Of a stretch of 64,000 nucleotides of DNA, positions 23,829 to 35,975 are shown in pieces. The position numbers and the translations under genes were made by a program. Source of the DNA: Nitrospirota bacterium (lineage in GTDB: Bacteria; Nitrospirota; Thermodesulfovibrionia; Thermodesulfovibrionales; Dissulfurispiraceae); the NCBI GenBank assembly GCA_040752355.1, contig JBFMHE010000006.1, positions 1 to 64,000 of the forward strand, given 5' to 3'. The notes under the pieces were generated by a model. The model did not search any database. It was not told the origin of the DNA and saw only the letters and a program-made list of their open reading frames with translations. The stretch's first letter is position 1; every line of letters begins with the position of its first letter.

Positions 23829-24708
23829 CTACGACTGCATCATTGTGGGCGCAGGGCCCGGCGGGCTCCAGGCCGCGATTTACCTGGGACGGTTCAGCAA
23901 GGAGGTGCTGCTCATCGACCGCGGCGGCGGGAGGACCTGGCATGCCCGCCACATAGAGAACTTCCTGACCCAGAAGGTCATCACCGGCAAGGAGATTATC
24001 GAGCGGGGCATAGAGCAGGCCCGCAGCTTCGGCGTCACGGTCATGAAAGGGCTCGTGACCGCGATAGAGAAAAAGGGCGGCCTCTTCGAGGTGAGCGCAG
24101 GGGAGGCGGTCTACCGCGCCCCGTTCGTCATCGTCTCGTCAGGCGCCCAGGACAATCTCCCCTCGATCGAAAACCTCTTCACCTTCTTCGGCACGAGCAT
24201 CTACACCTGCGTCGATTGCGACGGCTACCGGACCAGGGGCAAGAAACTGGTCATCATCGGCAACTCGATCAAGTCGGCGGACCTCGCCCTCGCCATGAAG
24301 AGAATGTATACCGACGACATCACACTCGTCCTCTATACCGACAAGCTCCCCGACGATTACAAAGAGGAGTTGAAAGAGGAGCGCATCCGCCTCGTCATCA
24401 GCAGGCCTGTTCGCGTTATCGGCGAGAAGGTGCTGGAAGGGGTAGAGCTCCAGGACGGAACGACTGTCGCCTGCGAGGCGATCATGTCCCACTTCGGGTT
24501 CAAGCTGAATGACGCCTTTCTCTCCGGGCTCGACCTCAAAAAAGATGCGCAGGGGTTCAAATATGTCGTGAGCGCTGCCTACGAGTCGTCCCTGAGCGGC
24601 CTCTACATCGTCGGCCCGCTCAACACCGGGAACGACCAGGTCGTCATCGCCGCAGGAGAAGGCGCCGTCGCCGCGATCGATATCAACAAGCGCCTCCTCC
24701 AGATGTAG
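23812..24708 (+). CDS. Thioredoxin-reductase-like flavoprotein without NADPH motif (paralogue 2)
   Basis: 298-residue paralogue of the protein encoded just upstream, sharing long identical stretches (for example GAGPGGLQAAIYLGR and SGLYIVGPLNTG). It has FAD motif GAGPGG, redox centre CVDCDG (C133, C136) and, like its partner, no NADPH-binding loop (here IGNSIKSADLA) and no HRRxxR. The donor is therefore unlikely to be NADPH. It may pair with paralogue 1 as a heterodimer or serve another thioredoxin. The start codon has no ribosome binding site and lies at the centre of a perfect palindrome. No thioredoxin gene is adjacent. Confidence 0.85.
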   Translation: MAEENSYDCIIVGAGPGGLQAAIYLGRFSKEVLLIDRGGGRTWHARHIENFLTQKVITGKEIIERGIEQARSFGVTVMKGLVTAIEKKGGLFEVSAGEAVYRAPFVIVSSGAQDNLPSIENLFTFFGTSIYTCVDCDGYRTRGKKLVIIGNSIKSADLALAMKRMYTDDITLVLYTDKLPDDYKEELKEERIRLVISRPVRVIGEKVLEGVELQDGTTVACEAIMSHFGFKLNDAFLSGLDLKKDAQGFKYVVSAAYESSLSGLYIVGPLNTGNDQVVIAAGEGAVAAIDINKRLLQM

Positions 24709-24754
24709 CACTTGCATAAAAACCTTAGCGCCCCCTCTCCCCGCTCGTTACGCT

Positions 24755-26935
24755 CTAACGGTACAGGCTGATCAGGGCCCTGAGCTCTTCCGCATCGACC
24801 GCCTCGCTGAAGAGGTATCCCTGCATACCGTCACAGCCGCTCTCGAGGAGGGCCGCGAGCTGCTCCTCTGTCTCGACCCCTTCGGCGACCACCTTCAGCT
24901 TCAGGCTGTGCGCCATGGCGACAATCGCTCCCACGACGGCCTGATCGCCGCTATCGCCGGGAAGCCCCCTCACCAGAGACCTGTCTATCTTGATCGTATG
25001 GACCGGGAGCCGCTTCAAGCAGCTCACTGAAGACAGGCCGGTCCCGAAGTCATCGATCGAGAGGCGCACCCCTGCGGCGGTCAGCTCTTCCAGAGCAGGC
25101 ATCGCTGCGCCGCAATCCTCCATGACCGTGCCCTCGGCAACCTCGAGCGCGAGCCACCGCGGCTCGAGCCCGGTCTCCTGGAGCGTCCGGAAGACCACCT
25201 CGGCGAGATTGGCCTGCAGGAACTGGCGCGCCGAGAGGTTGACGGTAATCGTGAGCGGCGGATATCCCGCCTCGTCCCACGACCTTCTCTCTGCGCAGGC
25301 GGTGCGCAGCACCCACTCATCCATCGTGACGATGAAGCCCGTCTCCTCGGCGAGGGGGATGAACCGGAACGGGTCGATCAGGCCGAGCTCGGGATGCTTC
25401 CAGCGCACCAGGGCCTCGACCCCGATAAGCTGCCGGGTATCGATGCTCACCTGCGGCAGGTAGTGGACGCTCAACTCTCCCCGCTTCAGCGTCTGGCGCA
25501 GGCTGTTCTCGAGGATCATCCGTTCCAGCGTGGCCACGTTCATGACGGGGTTGTAGAACTGGTAGTTGTTCCGCCCCTGCTCCTTGGCGTGGTACATGGC
25601 GATATCGGCGTTCTTGAGGAGGGTCTCGGCGTACTCCCCGTCGTCGGGATACATGCTGATGCCGATGCTCGGCGTCACATGGAGCTCCTGCCCGCCGAGG
25701 ATAAAAAACTTCTCGAAGGCGGCCAGCACTTTCGTTGCGATCTTCGCGGCGTCTTCCGCCTGCGCGACCTGGGGGAGCAGGATCGTAAACTCGTCGCCGC
25801 CGATACGGCCTATCGTATCGGACTCGCGGATGCAGGGCCTCAACCGCGCCGCGACCTCTTTCAGCAGCCGGTCGCCGGCATCGTGCCCGAGGGTATCGTT
25901 GATGCTCTTGAACCGGTCGATATCCATGAACATCACCGCCAGCCTCGTCCGGTCGCGGTGCGCCTGGAGGATGGCGCGGTCGAGGTGGTCCATCAAGAGC
26001 ATCCGGTTCGGCAGGCCGGTGAGCAGATCGTGATACGCCTGGTACCTGATCGCCTCTTCGGCCCGCTTGTTCTCGGTAATGTCCGTGGCAACGGCGATGG
26101 CGCTCAGGATCAGGCTGTCGGTGGGGACCGGCGCTATATGCACCCGGTACCACCGCAACTCGCCGTTCGGGTCCGCTCCCTCGATTTCGTACTCCCGGGA
26201 ATTTCCGGTATCGAATACGGCGGCGAGCGCAGCGCGCGCCAGATGGCGGGAGTGCGCCGGGACCCAGTCGAAGAAGCAGCTGCCGATCACCTCGCTCATC
26301 TCGCAGCCGGAGGCCGTCCTGTTCATGTAGATGATCGTCCCGTTGCGGTCGAGCTGCATGATGTACCCGGGTGCGTTCCGGGTTATGATCGTGAGCCGGG
26401 CCTCGCTCGCCCGGAGCGCCTCCTCGGTGCGCTTCCGCTCCGTGATATCGGCGATCATGCCCACGAGGCCGATGACCTCCCCTCCCTCGTCGCGCAGCGG
26501 CGCTGTCCAGAGGCAGACATCGATAAGGGTCCCGTTTTTCCTGAGACGGCGCAGCTCGACCCCGGAGTGTGAGATTCCCCTGAACTGCTGCCGTATGCTC
26601 TCCAGGTAGTGGGCCCGCTGGTCTTCGGGAATGATAGGGAGCGGACGGCCGAGCACCTCCTGCCCGCTCCAGCCGAAGAGCTGCTCCGCAGCAGGGCTCC
26701 ACATCAGCACATCGCCGTTACGGTCGAGGACGATGATCGCCAGAGGCGAGGCCTGGGCCAGTGCCCGCAGCGTATCGCCGGCGCGGTACCGCGCTGCTTC
26801 GGAAGACGCCTGAGCAATGCTCCTCGCCCGGTGAAGCTCCTCCTCGGCCCGGGCGAGCCTGCAGCGGAGCTCCTCCGTAGCGGCAACAAGTTCGCACTTC
26901 TTTTTTCTGCGCGGATCCATATCCCCCCACACCAC
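24755..26935 (-). CDS. PAS-PAS-GGDEF-EAL cyclic-di-GMP enzyme
   Basis: 726-residue protein without transmembrane segments: N-terminal coiled coil (about 15-48), two PAS domains (about 55-170 and 180-290), GGDEF domain (about 295-465) and EAL domain (about 475-720). The diguanylate cyclase motif GGDEF (379-383) and the inhibitory site RESD (370-373) are intact. The EAL motif (VEALVRW), NLSARQF, IDDFGTG and AEGVET are kept, so both synthesis and hydrolysis of c-di-GMP look possible. DFGTGYSS is DFGTGLSS here. GTG codons at 26935 and 26932 and an ATG at 26920 compete as starts; none has an ideal ribosome binding site. It is divergent from gltB. Confidence 0.93.
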   Translation of the reverse strand: MVWGDMDPRRKKKCELVAATEELRCRLARAEEELHRARSIAQASSEAARYRAGDTLRALAQASPLAIIVLDRNGDVLMWSPAAEQLFGWSGQEVLGRPLPIIPEDQRAHYLESIRQQFRGISHSGVELRRLRKNGTLIDVCLWTAPLRDEGGEVIGLVGMIADITERKRTEEALRASEARLTIITRNAPGYIMQLDRNGTIIYMNRTASGCEMSEVIGSCFFDWVPAHSRHLARAALAAVFDTGNSREYEIEGADPNGELRWYRVHIAPVPTDSLILSAIAVATDITENKRAEEAIRYQAYHDLLTGLPNRMLLMDHLDRAILQAHRDRTRLAVMFMDIDRFKSINDTLGHDAGDRLLKEVAARLRPCIRESDTIGRIGGDEFTILLPQVAQAEDAAKIATKVLAAFEKFFILGGQELHVTPSIGISMYPDDGEYAETLLKNADIAMYHAKEQGRNNYQFYNPVMNVATLERMILENSLRQTLKRGELSVHYLPQVSIDTRQLIGVEALVRWKHPELGLIDPFRFIPLAEETGFIVTMDEWVLRTACAERRSWDEAGYPPLTITVNLSARQFLQANLAEVVFRTLQETGLEPRWLALEVAEGTVMEDCGAAMPALEELTAAGVRLSIDDFGTGLSSVSCLKRLPVHTIKIDRSLVRGLPGDSGDQAVVGAIVAMAHSLKLKVVAEGVETEEQLAALLESGCDGMQGYLFSEAVDAEELRALISLYR

Positions 26936-27113
26936 GCGGTGGATGCGTCGTACTCCTGTTGAGGCTTGCTCGTGTCTTTAAGGCTCGGGAACTGCTGAAG
27001 CGGCGGAAAGCATGTAAATAGTTTCTAATATTACCCTTAACGCGCATCTTTTTTCCACTATCGGGGCAGCGGTACCCGGTACGCTGGCAACGCCCGAAAT
27101 ATCTGATACAATT

Positions 27114-27122
27114 TGAGTAGGT
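27114..27122 (+). promoter_or_regulatory. Extended -10 promoter of the glutamate synthase gene
   Basis: TGA-TACAAT with TACAAT at 27117-27122; predicted start near 27129, about 36 nt before the ATG at 27165. The rest of the gap from 26936 holds no gene. Confidence 0.5.
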
Positions 27123-27164
27123 CAAAAGCGCTGTACGACACATCTCTTGCATCGTGGGCAGGCC

Positions 27165-30100
27165 ATGCAGAAGAACATTCGCGAGCATCCGGACAGCACC
27201 GGCTCCTGCGGCGTCGGCTTCATCTGTACTCTCGCAGGGACCAAAAGCCATGATATCGTCCTCCGGGGGACCGAAGCCGTAAAGAACCTTACTCATCGGG
27301 GCGCCGTCGGCGCGGACGGGAAGACCGGCGACGGCGCCGGGGTCCTCATCCAGATACCGCAGGAGCTCTTCCGCGGGGAGGTAGCCCGAAAGGGCTACTC
27401 CCTGGCGGACGCGGCAACGCTCGCCGTGGGAACGTTCTTCCTCTCCGATGATGCAGAGCCGTCCATAGAGGAAGTATTCAGGAGGCGGACGTTCACGGTC
27501 ATCGGCTGGCGGGACGTTCCCACCGACAGGAATGCCCTCGGCGCATCGGCGCTCCGCACCATGCCGCGGATACGGCACCTCCTCCTCGATACTGTGCAGA
27601 TCCCGGCGCCGCGCCGCGAGAGCCGGCTGTACCTCGCGCGAAAAGAGATCGAGCGGACCCTCGCCTCTTCAGTGTATGTCGCCTCGCTCTCCACGAAGAC
27701 GATCGTCTACAAGGGGCTGCTGGCGGCAACGCATCTCGCCGAATTCTATCCCGACCTGCGCGACCCCTCTGTCGGGTCGGCCTTCTGCATGTTCCACCAG
27801 CGCTTCTCGACCAACACCCTCCCCGACTGGTCGATCGCGCAGCCCTTCAGGGTCATCGCCCACAACGGCGAGATCAACACCATTCAGGGCAACAGGAACC
27901 GGATGGTCACCTTCGAGCATATGGTGCGGCACGAGCTCTTCGGCGGCGAGCCGCTGCACCCCCTCGTCTCGCGGGAAGAGAGCGACTCCGCCTCGCTCGA
28001 CAGGATCGTGGAGCTGCTGGTGCTCTCGGGGTTCCCGCCGGCCCACGCGCTCCTCATGTGCATCCCGCCCGCCTGGGAGCACGCACCCTTCAGCGACGAG
28101 GTGAAGGCCTTTCTCGAATACCAGTCGCTGCTCATGAAGCCCTGGGACGGCCCTGCTGCCGTAACCTTCACCGACGGCGTCACGATCGGCGCCCACCTCG
28201 ACCGCAACGGCCTGAGGCCCCTCCGTTACCTGGTGACCGATGACGGGCTCATGGTGATGGGGTCCGAGACGGGCATGGTGGACCTCGGCAAGCGGACTGT
28301 CGTGGAGAGGGGCCGCCTGGGTCCCGGCGATATCGTCACCGTCGATACCGCACGGGGCGTACTGAAGCATACCGACGAGATACTCGGGGAGCTGGCAGCG
28401 CAGAGGCCCTACCGGGAGTGGCTCGACCGCTTTTTCCTCAAGCTCGGGGAGACACGCATTCCCGTTCCGCGGCATGACCACGACCTCATCCGCAAACAGA
28501 AGGCCTTCGGGTACACGGCCGAAGAGCTCCGGACCTCCCTGAAGACGATGGCGGAGACAGGCAGGGAGATGACCTACTCCATGGGAGACGATACGCCCCT
28601 CCCTCCCCTGTCCGCACGCCCGCAGCTCCTCTTCAGGTACTTCAAGCAGAAGTTCTCGCAGGTCACGAATCCTCCCATCGACTATATCCGGGAGCGGGAG
28701 GTGATGTCGCTCTCCATGAACCTCGGCCGGAAACGGAGCTTCCTCGCCGAGATGCCGGAGCACGCCCGCCGGATCCACCTGGACTCTCCGCTCCTGCTCG
28801 AGAGCACCATGCGGGAGATCGAGCGGCAGCCCTCTATCACCTTCCAGCGGATACTGACGACCTTTCCCTGCTCGGAGCCGACGCCCTTTCTCCCCCACTC
28901 GGTAGCAGCGCTCCAGCAGCAGGTGCTCCAGGCGGTACAGGGCGGGGTCGAGCTCCTCATCCTCTCGGACATCGATATCTCCCGGCGCCACGCGGCGATC
29001 CCGGTCCTGCTCGCTGTCTCGGCCTCCTTCAAGGCCCTGCAGCGGGAGCGCCTCGCCGACCGGGTCAGCATCATCGCCGAGACCGGGGAGGCGCGGGATA
29101 TACACCATATCGCCTGCCTCATCGGCTACGGCGCTTCCGCGGTCTATCCCTATCTCGCATTCGAGACGGTCCATGACGAGTGCCGGAGAGGAGCGGTCGC
29201 CGTCCCCTACGAGGACGCGGCGCGCAACTACAAGCGGGCTATCGATGAAGGACTGCTCAAGGTGATCGCGCGCATGGGCATTTCGACCCTCAATTCCTAT
29301 CGCGGCGCACAGCTCTTCGATGCCGTATGCCTGAACAGGGACTTCGTCGACGAGTTCTTCACCGGCACCCCGGTCGTGATCGAGGCGGACGGCATCGCTG
29401 CGCTCGAAGAGTCGCTCCTCGATCGGCACAACAGCGGCTACGAGGAGCCGCACCCCGTGCTCGAGTACGGCGGCGAGCTGCACTACCGGAAAGGGGGGGA
29501 ACTGCATGCGTGGTCTGCTCCCCTGGTAGCCGCGATCAATAAGTTCATCAAGACTCCTTCCGATGCCGCCTATCGCGAACTCTCCCGGGCGGCCGGGGAG
29601 CAGCCTCTCTTTCTGCGCCATCTCCTCGGCTATAAGGAAGGGCGTCCCCTCCCGGTCGGCGAGGCAGAGGCGGAAGAGGCGGTCCTCAGGAGGTTCTTCT
29701 CCGGGGCCATGTCCATCGGCGCGCTCTCTCCCGAGGCGCACGAGACGATCGCCGAGGCCTGCAACCGCCTCGGCATCAGGAGCAACAGCGGCGAGGGGGG
29801 AGAAGACCCCCGGCGGTACGGGGGGCCGAAGAACAGCGCGATCAAGCAGGTCGCCTCCGGGAGATTCGGGGTCACGCCGGCCTATCTCGCATCCGCTGAC
29901 GAGATCGAGATCAAGATAGCCCAGGGAGCGAAGCCCGGCGAAGGCGGCCATCTCCCCGGCTCCAAGGTGAGCGGTTACATCGCCCTGCTGCGCCACTGCA
30001 CGCCGGGCATACCGCTCATCTCGCCGCCGCCGCACCACGATATCTACTCTATCGAAGACCTCGCCCAGCTCATCAACGACCTCAAGGAGGCGAATCCCGA

Positions 30101-31559
30101 AGCGAAAGTCTGCGTGAAGCTCGTGGCGCAGACAGGGGTCGGCACCGTCGCTGCAGGCGTGGCAAAGGCCTATGCCGATATCGTCCAGATCAGCGGCGGC
30201 GAGGGCGGCACCGGCGCCTCCCCGCTCGGGTCGATACGGCACGCGGGAGGGCCCTGGGAGACAGGGCTCCTCGAAGCGCACCGCGTGCTGATGGAGAACG
30301 GCCTCCGGGAACGGGTGGTGCTCCGGGTAGACGGCGGGCTCAGGACAGGCAGGGACGTCATCATCGCGGCGCTCCTCGGCGCAGAGGAGTTCGGGTTCGG
30401 CACCGCGACGATGATCGCCGCCGGGTGCGTCATGGCGCGGCAGTGCCACCTTAACACCTGTCCCACCGGCATCGCCACCCAGGACGAAAAGCTCCGCGGC
30501 AGGTTCAGGGGCACGGTTGAAGGAGTAATGACCTACTTCAGGGCCGTCGCCCGGGAGACGCGGGAGCTGCTCGCCCGTATGGGCCGCCGGTCGCTCGAGG
30601 AGATAATCGGGCGGACCGACCTGCTCGCGCCGGAGCCGCACCAGCTCCATCCCGCTGCACGGAGGTTCGGCCTCGGCACGCTCCTGGCAGGAGAGGACAG
30701 CGGCCTCCGGCGTGCAGGGCCCGCCGGACGCAACGACAACCCTGCGAATGCCGCCACGCTGAACACCCGGCTCGTCGAGGAGCTGTCTCCCTTCATCGAA
30801 AATGGCCGGCAGATCCGGCGGGAGTACCCGATACGCAATGTCGACCGCAGCGTTCCGGCGCGGCTCAGCCATGTCATCGCCAGACGTTACGGGGACGAGG
30901 GGCTTCCTCCCGATACGCTCCAGCTCACCTTCAGGGGCACGGCGGGCCAGAGCTTCGGCGCCTTCAACCACCGCGGCGTGTCCCTGACGCTCATCGGCGA
31001 GGCCAATGACTACGTCGGGAAGGGGATGTTCGGGGGACGGATCGTCATGAGATTCCCCGAAGACGGCGGCGGCGCCCCCGAGCCGCACCGGCAGGTGATC
31101 GCGGGGAATACCGTACTCTACGGCGCTACCGGCGGAGAGTTGTATGCCGCAGGCAGGGCGGGCGAACGCTTTGCGGTCCGGAACAGCGGGGCGACCGCCG
31201 TTGCCGAGGGCGTCGGCCACCACCTCTGCGAGTATATGACGAGGGGTACAGTCGTGGTACTCGGCGCGACCGGAGGCAACATAGGCGCCGGCATGACCGG
31301 CGGCGTGCTCTATCTCTGGGATGAAGACCGCACTGCCGCAGCGAAGCTCAATACCGATTATGTTACCGCCGCCGCGCTCACCGATGAGGAGCGTGGCGAG
31401 GTCGTGGCCCTCCTCCGCGCTCACTACCGGTACACGGCGAGCCCGAAGGCGTGCGAATTGCTGGCCGAATCCGGAGAAAAGGCAGCGCACTTCATAAAGG
31501 TGGTGCCCGTGCATGTCCGGGCAGCGAGCGCCGCCTATGCGGCCGCCCTCAGGGCATGA
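27165..31559 (+). CDS. gltB: Glutamate synthase, large (alpha) subunit
   Basis: Makes two glutamates from glutamine and 2-oxoglutarate. About 1464 residues: an N-terminal class II glutamine amidotransferase domain whose nucleophile Cys (TGSCGVGF, about residue 16) would be exposed by removal of a short propeptide. A central domain and the FMN/synthase domain follow (GEGGEDPRRYG, KPGEGGHLPGSKV, QISGGEGGTGASPL). The 3Fe-4S cluster site is CVMARQCHLNTC, and the C-terminal beta-helix ends the protein. Electrons come from a GltD subunit (NADPH) or ferredoxin; no gltD is adjacent. A TTG at 27147 is in frame, but ATG 27165 is preferred. Confidence 0.96.
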   Translation: MQKNIREHPDSTGSCGVGFICTLAGTKSHDIVLRGTEAVKNLTHRGAVGADGKTGDGAGVLIQIPQELFRGEVARKGYSLADAATLAVGTFFLSDDAEPSIEEVFRRRTFTVIGWRDVPTDRNALGASALRTMPRIRHLLLDTVQIPAPRRESRLYLARKEIERTLASSVYVASLSTKTIVYKGLLAATHLAEFYPDLRDPSVGSAFCMFHQRFSTNTLPDWSIAQPFRVIAHNGEINTIQGNRNRMVTFEHMVRHELFGGEPLHPLVSREESDSASLDRIVELLVLSGFPPAHALLMCIPPAWEHAPFSDEVKAFLEYQSLLMKPWDGPAAVTFTDGVTIGAHLDRNGLRPLRYLVTDDGLMVMGSETGMVDLGKRTVVERGRLGPGDIVTVDTARGVLKHTDEILGELAAQRPYREWLDRFFLKLGETRIPVPRHDHDLIRKQKAFGYTAEELRTSLKTMAETGREMTYSMGDDTPLPPLSARPQLLFRYFKQKFSQVTNPPIDYIREREVMSLSMNLGRKRSFLAEMPEHARRIHLDSPLLLESTMREIERQPSITFQRILTTFPCSEPTPFLPHSVAALQQQVLQAVQGGVELLILSDIDISRRHAAIPVLLAVSASFKALQRERLADRVSIIAETGEARDIHHIACLIGYGASAVYPYLAFETVHDECRRGAVAVPYEDAARNYKRAIDEGLLKVIARMGISTLNSYRGAQLFDAVCLNRDFVDEFFTGTPVVIEADGIAALEESLLDRHNSGYEEPHPVLEYGGELHYRKGGELHAWSAPLVAAINKFIKTPSDAAYRELSRAAGEQPLFLRHLLGYKEGRPLPVGEAEAEEAVLRRFFSGAMSIGALSPEAHETIAEACNRLGIRSNSGEGGEDPRRYGGPKNSAIKQVASGRFGVTPAYLASADEIEIKIAQGAKPGEGGHLPGSKVSGYIALLRHCTPGIPLISPPPHHDIYSIEDLAQLINDLKEANPEAKVCVKLVAQTGVGTVAAGVAKAYADIVQISGGEGGTGASPLGSIRHAGGPWETGLLEAHRVLMENGLRERVVLRVDGGLRTGRDVIIAALLGAEEFGFGTATMIAAGCVMARQCHLNTCPTGIATQDEKLRGRFRGTVEGVMTYFRAVARETRELLARMGRRSLEEIIGRTDLLAPEPHQLHPAARRFGLGTLLAGEDSGLRRAGPAGRNDNPANAATLNTRLVEELSPFIENGRQIRREYPIRNVDRSVPARLSHVIARRYGDEGLPPDTLQLTFRGTAGQSFGAFNHRGVSLTLIGEANDYVGKGMFGGRIVMRFPEDGGGAPEPHRQVIAGNTVLYGATGGELYAAGRAGERFAVRNSGATAVAEGVGHHLCEYMTRGTVVVLGATGGNIGAGMTGGVLYLWDEDRTAAAKLNTDYVTAAALTDEERGEVVALLRAHYRYTASPKACELLAESGEKAAHFIKVVPVHVRAASAAYAAALRA

Positions 31560-31587
31560 CCTTCACGGCATGAAAGGACCGTTCTTG

Positions 31588-34096
<2,509 letters not shown>

Positions 34097-34119
<23 letters not shown>

Positions 34120-35236
34120 CGTCATCCTCGTCGTCGACGACGATCCCTTCGTCCTCCATTCGGCGTCGCTCGTCCTCGGCGCCTACGGCTACCAGGTGAT
34201 CGCCGCCGAGAATGCGCGGGAGGCGCTCGACCGCTTCCGGAGCAACCCTGTCGATGCGGTGCTGACGGACGTCAAGATGCCCGGCGTCTCGGGCATCGAG
34301 CTCCTGGAGCAGCTCCGCCTGCTCGACCCCGACATCCCGGTCATCCTCATGACCGCCTATGCCGACCTCGAGGTAGCGATCGACGCGGTGAAGAAAGGGG
34401 CCTTCGACTTCATCACCAAACCGTACAAGCCCGACCACCTGCTGCACGCCCTCGAAAAAGCGGTCAGGTACCGGAAGCTCATCCAGGTGGAGCAGGACTA
34501 CCGCCGCATTCTCGAAGAGTTCAACAAGGAGATGGAGACGCTCATCGCCGAGCGGACCATGAGCCTGATGGCCCTCGCCCTCGCCGACCGGGTGCGGAAC
34601 CCTGCTGCGACGATCAGCGGGACCGGGAAACGGCTCCTCGCGAAAGAGAAGCTCCCGGAGCGGGTGCGGGAGGGGCTTTCGGACATGGTCGCCGAGGCGG
34701 AACGCCTCGACGGCATCGTCGGGGAGTTCCAGGAGATCCTGAAGAGCCGCCGGTCGCTCTTCTCCTACGAAGACCTCAACAGCATCACGGGCAGCGTTGC
34801 GGCGATCGTGGTGAGGGAAGCCGCAGACCGGGGCATCGAGATGTCCGTCGATCTCTCGACGCAGCCGCTGCGCATCAACGCGGAAAAGAACCTGCTCCGG
34901 GTCGCGATCTTCCATATCCTGCGCAACGCGCTCGAAGCGACCCCTGCCGGGGGAAGCGTAAGCGTCTCCACCCGCGCCGAAGGAGAGGACGTGGTGCTCA
35001 CCATCGCCGATACCGGCTCCGGCATTCCCCCCGAAGAGGTGAGCAGGATATTCGACCCCTTCTACAGCACCAAGGAGCACCAGTTCGGCATGGGCCTCCC
35101 CCTCGCAAAGCAGATTATCGAAGAGCATCTCGGCGCCATCGATGTCGAGAGCGAGCCCGGCAGAGGCACCGCCTTCCGCCTCCGCTTCCCGGCCCGCTGG
35201 TTCGAGAAGGTCCCCTTCAGCGAGAAAGCCCGCTGA
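34097..35236 (+). CDS. Receiver plus kinase-like protein lacking the phosphoacceptor His
   Basis: 379 residues: an N-terminal receiver (D58 in VLTDVKMPG, Lys in ITKPYKPD), a coiled linker, a dimerisation helix pair and a HATPase domain (HILRNALEATP, DTGSGIPPEE, FGMGLPLAKQI). In the dimerisation helix the usual HELRNP is DRVRNP: the histidine is replaced by Asp164. It therefore should not autophosphorylate on His. It may act as a pseudokinase, phosphatase or allosteric partner for the hybrid kinase with which it overlaps by 23 nt. GTG start at 34097. Confidence 0.88.
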
Positions 35237-35282
35237 ACGCAACCGGCAGTTGCAGAAGAGGGGCTGGCTTATTCTCTCTCCC

Positions 35283-35666
35283 CTACCACCTCGTAGAAGG
35301 AAGCGGCGCTGTCGTCGACCGGGGTGAATTATTGTCAGCGCTCGCTGCCTGAACACAGCCGCTCCCTTCCGCCCGGTAGCCGATAATGGTCCCGCGCGGG
35401 TTCACTTCCCAATGCACGAAGCAGTCTTTAGCGAAGGGCTCGATATAGACGGAGTTCCCGTTGGCGAGCGGATAGACGGACTCTTTCCAGCCTGTCTTCG
35501 AGGCGTACGAGCCGGGCCGGCTCATCTCCTGTTTAAGCTCGGTCAGCGGTCGCGCTATCCATTCCCTCTCGTGCTCATCGAGGGTCGCCTGGGACGCGCA
35601 CCCGTACAGGAAGATAAGGAATAGTGCAAAAAAATAACCGGATACCGGAACCGCTCGATGTCTCAT
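35283..35666 (-). CDS. Small lipoprotein of unknown function
   Basis: 127-residue exported protein with a lipobox: hydrophobic segment GYFFALFLIFLYGC and lipidated Cys at about residue 22, followed by ASQAT. The mature part contains three further cysteines (DCF, GCV and others) that may form a disulfide. No family is recognised. The start at 35666 follows GAGGG; it is convergent with the preceding kinase gene. It is probably anchored in the outer membrane, since the residue after Cys is Ala and not Asp. Confidence 0.8.
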   Translation of the reverse strand: MRHRAVPVSGYFFALFLIFLYGCASQATLDEHEREWIARPLTELKQEMSRPGSYASKTGWKESVYPLANGNSVYIEPFAKDCFVHWEVNPRGTIIGYRAEGSGCVQAASADNNSPRSTTAPLPSTRW

Positions 35667-35751
35667 GCTCGCACCCTCGTCGCGTTTATTGAAAGCAGGA
35701 CCATTATACCAGATCGCCGCCGGCATTTTTGGAGCGCAGGGGCATATAAGC

Positions 35752-35781
35752 TACAATATAAGTATCACTATAAGTATCACT
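35752..35781 (+). promoter_or_regulatory. -10 box followed by a 12-bp tandem repeat (possible operator)
   Basis: TACAAT at 35752-35757 is immediately followed by two exact copies of ATAAGTATCACT (35758-35769, 35770-35781). A transcript starting near 35764 would begin inside the first copy and run to the kinase gene at 35976. The rest of the roughly 309-bp gap 35667-35975 shows no gene. Confidence 0.4.
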
Positions 35782-35975
35782 CAGCTGATTGCGCCCCGGG
35801 CTCTTTACCGGACATCACGATCTCGCCGGAGGCCTCCGCTCTGCACCCGGGCGCTCTTCATCGCCAGGCCCAGGCTCGAAGACCATGGGACTTACAGGCG
35901 ACGCAGGCACTATCTCAAAGGAACTTTATAAGCGAGATCATAGCTTCTGCTGTTCGCTTCTTTTGAAAGGACCGA

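Noticed and set aside
27669-31514. A 1281-codon open frame on the minus strand opposite gltB
   Set aside because: It is the complement of a GC-rich, strongly coding gene; composition is typical of antisense shadow frames and it has no domain or ribosome binding site. Similar long shadows lie opposite 20999-23356, 36420-39809 and 40420-42729.
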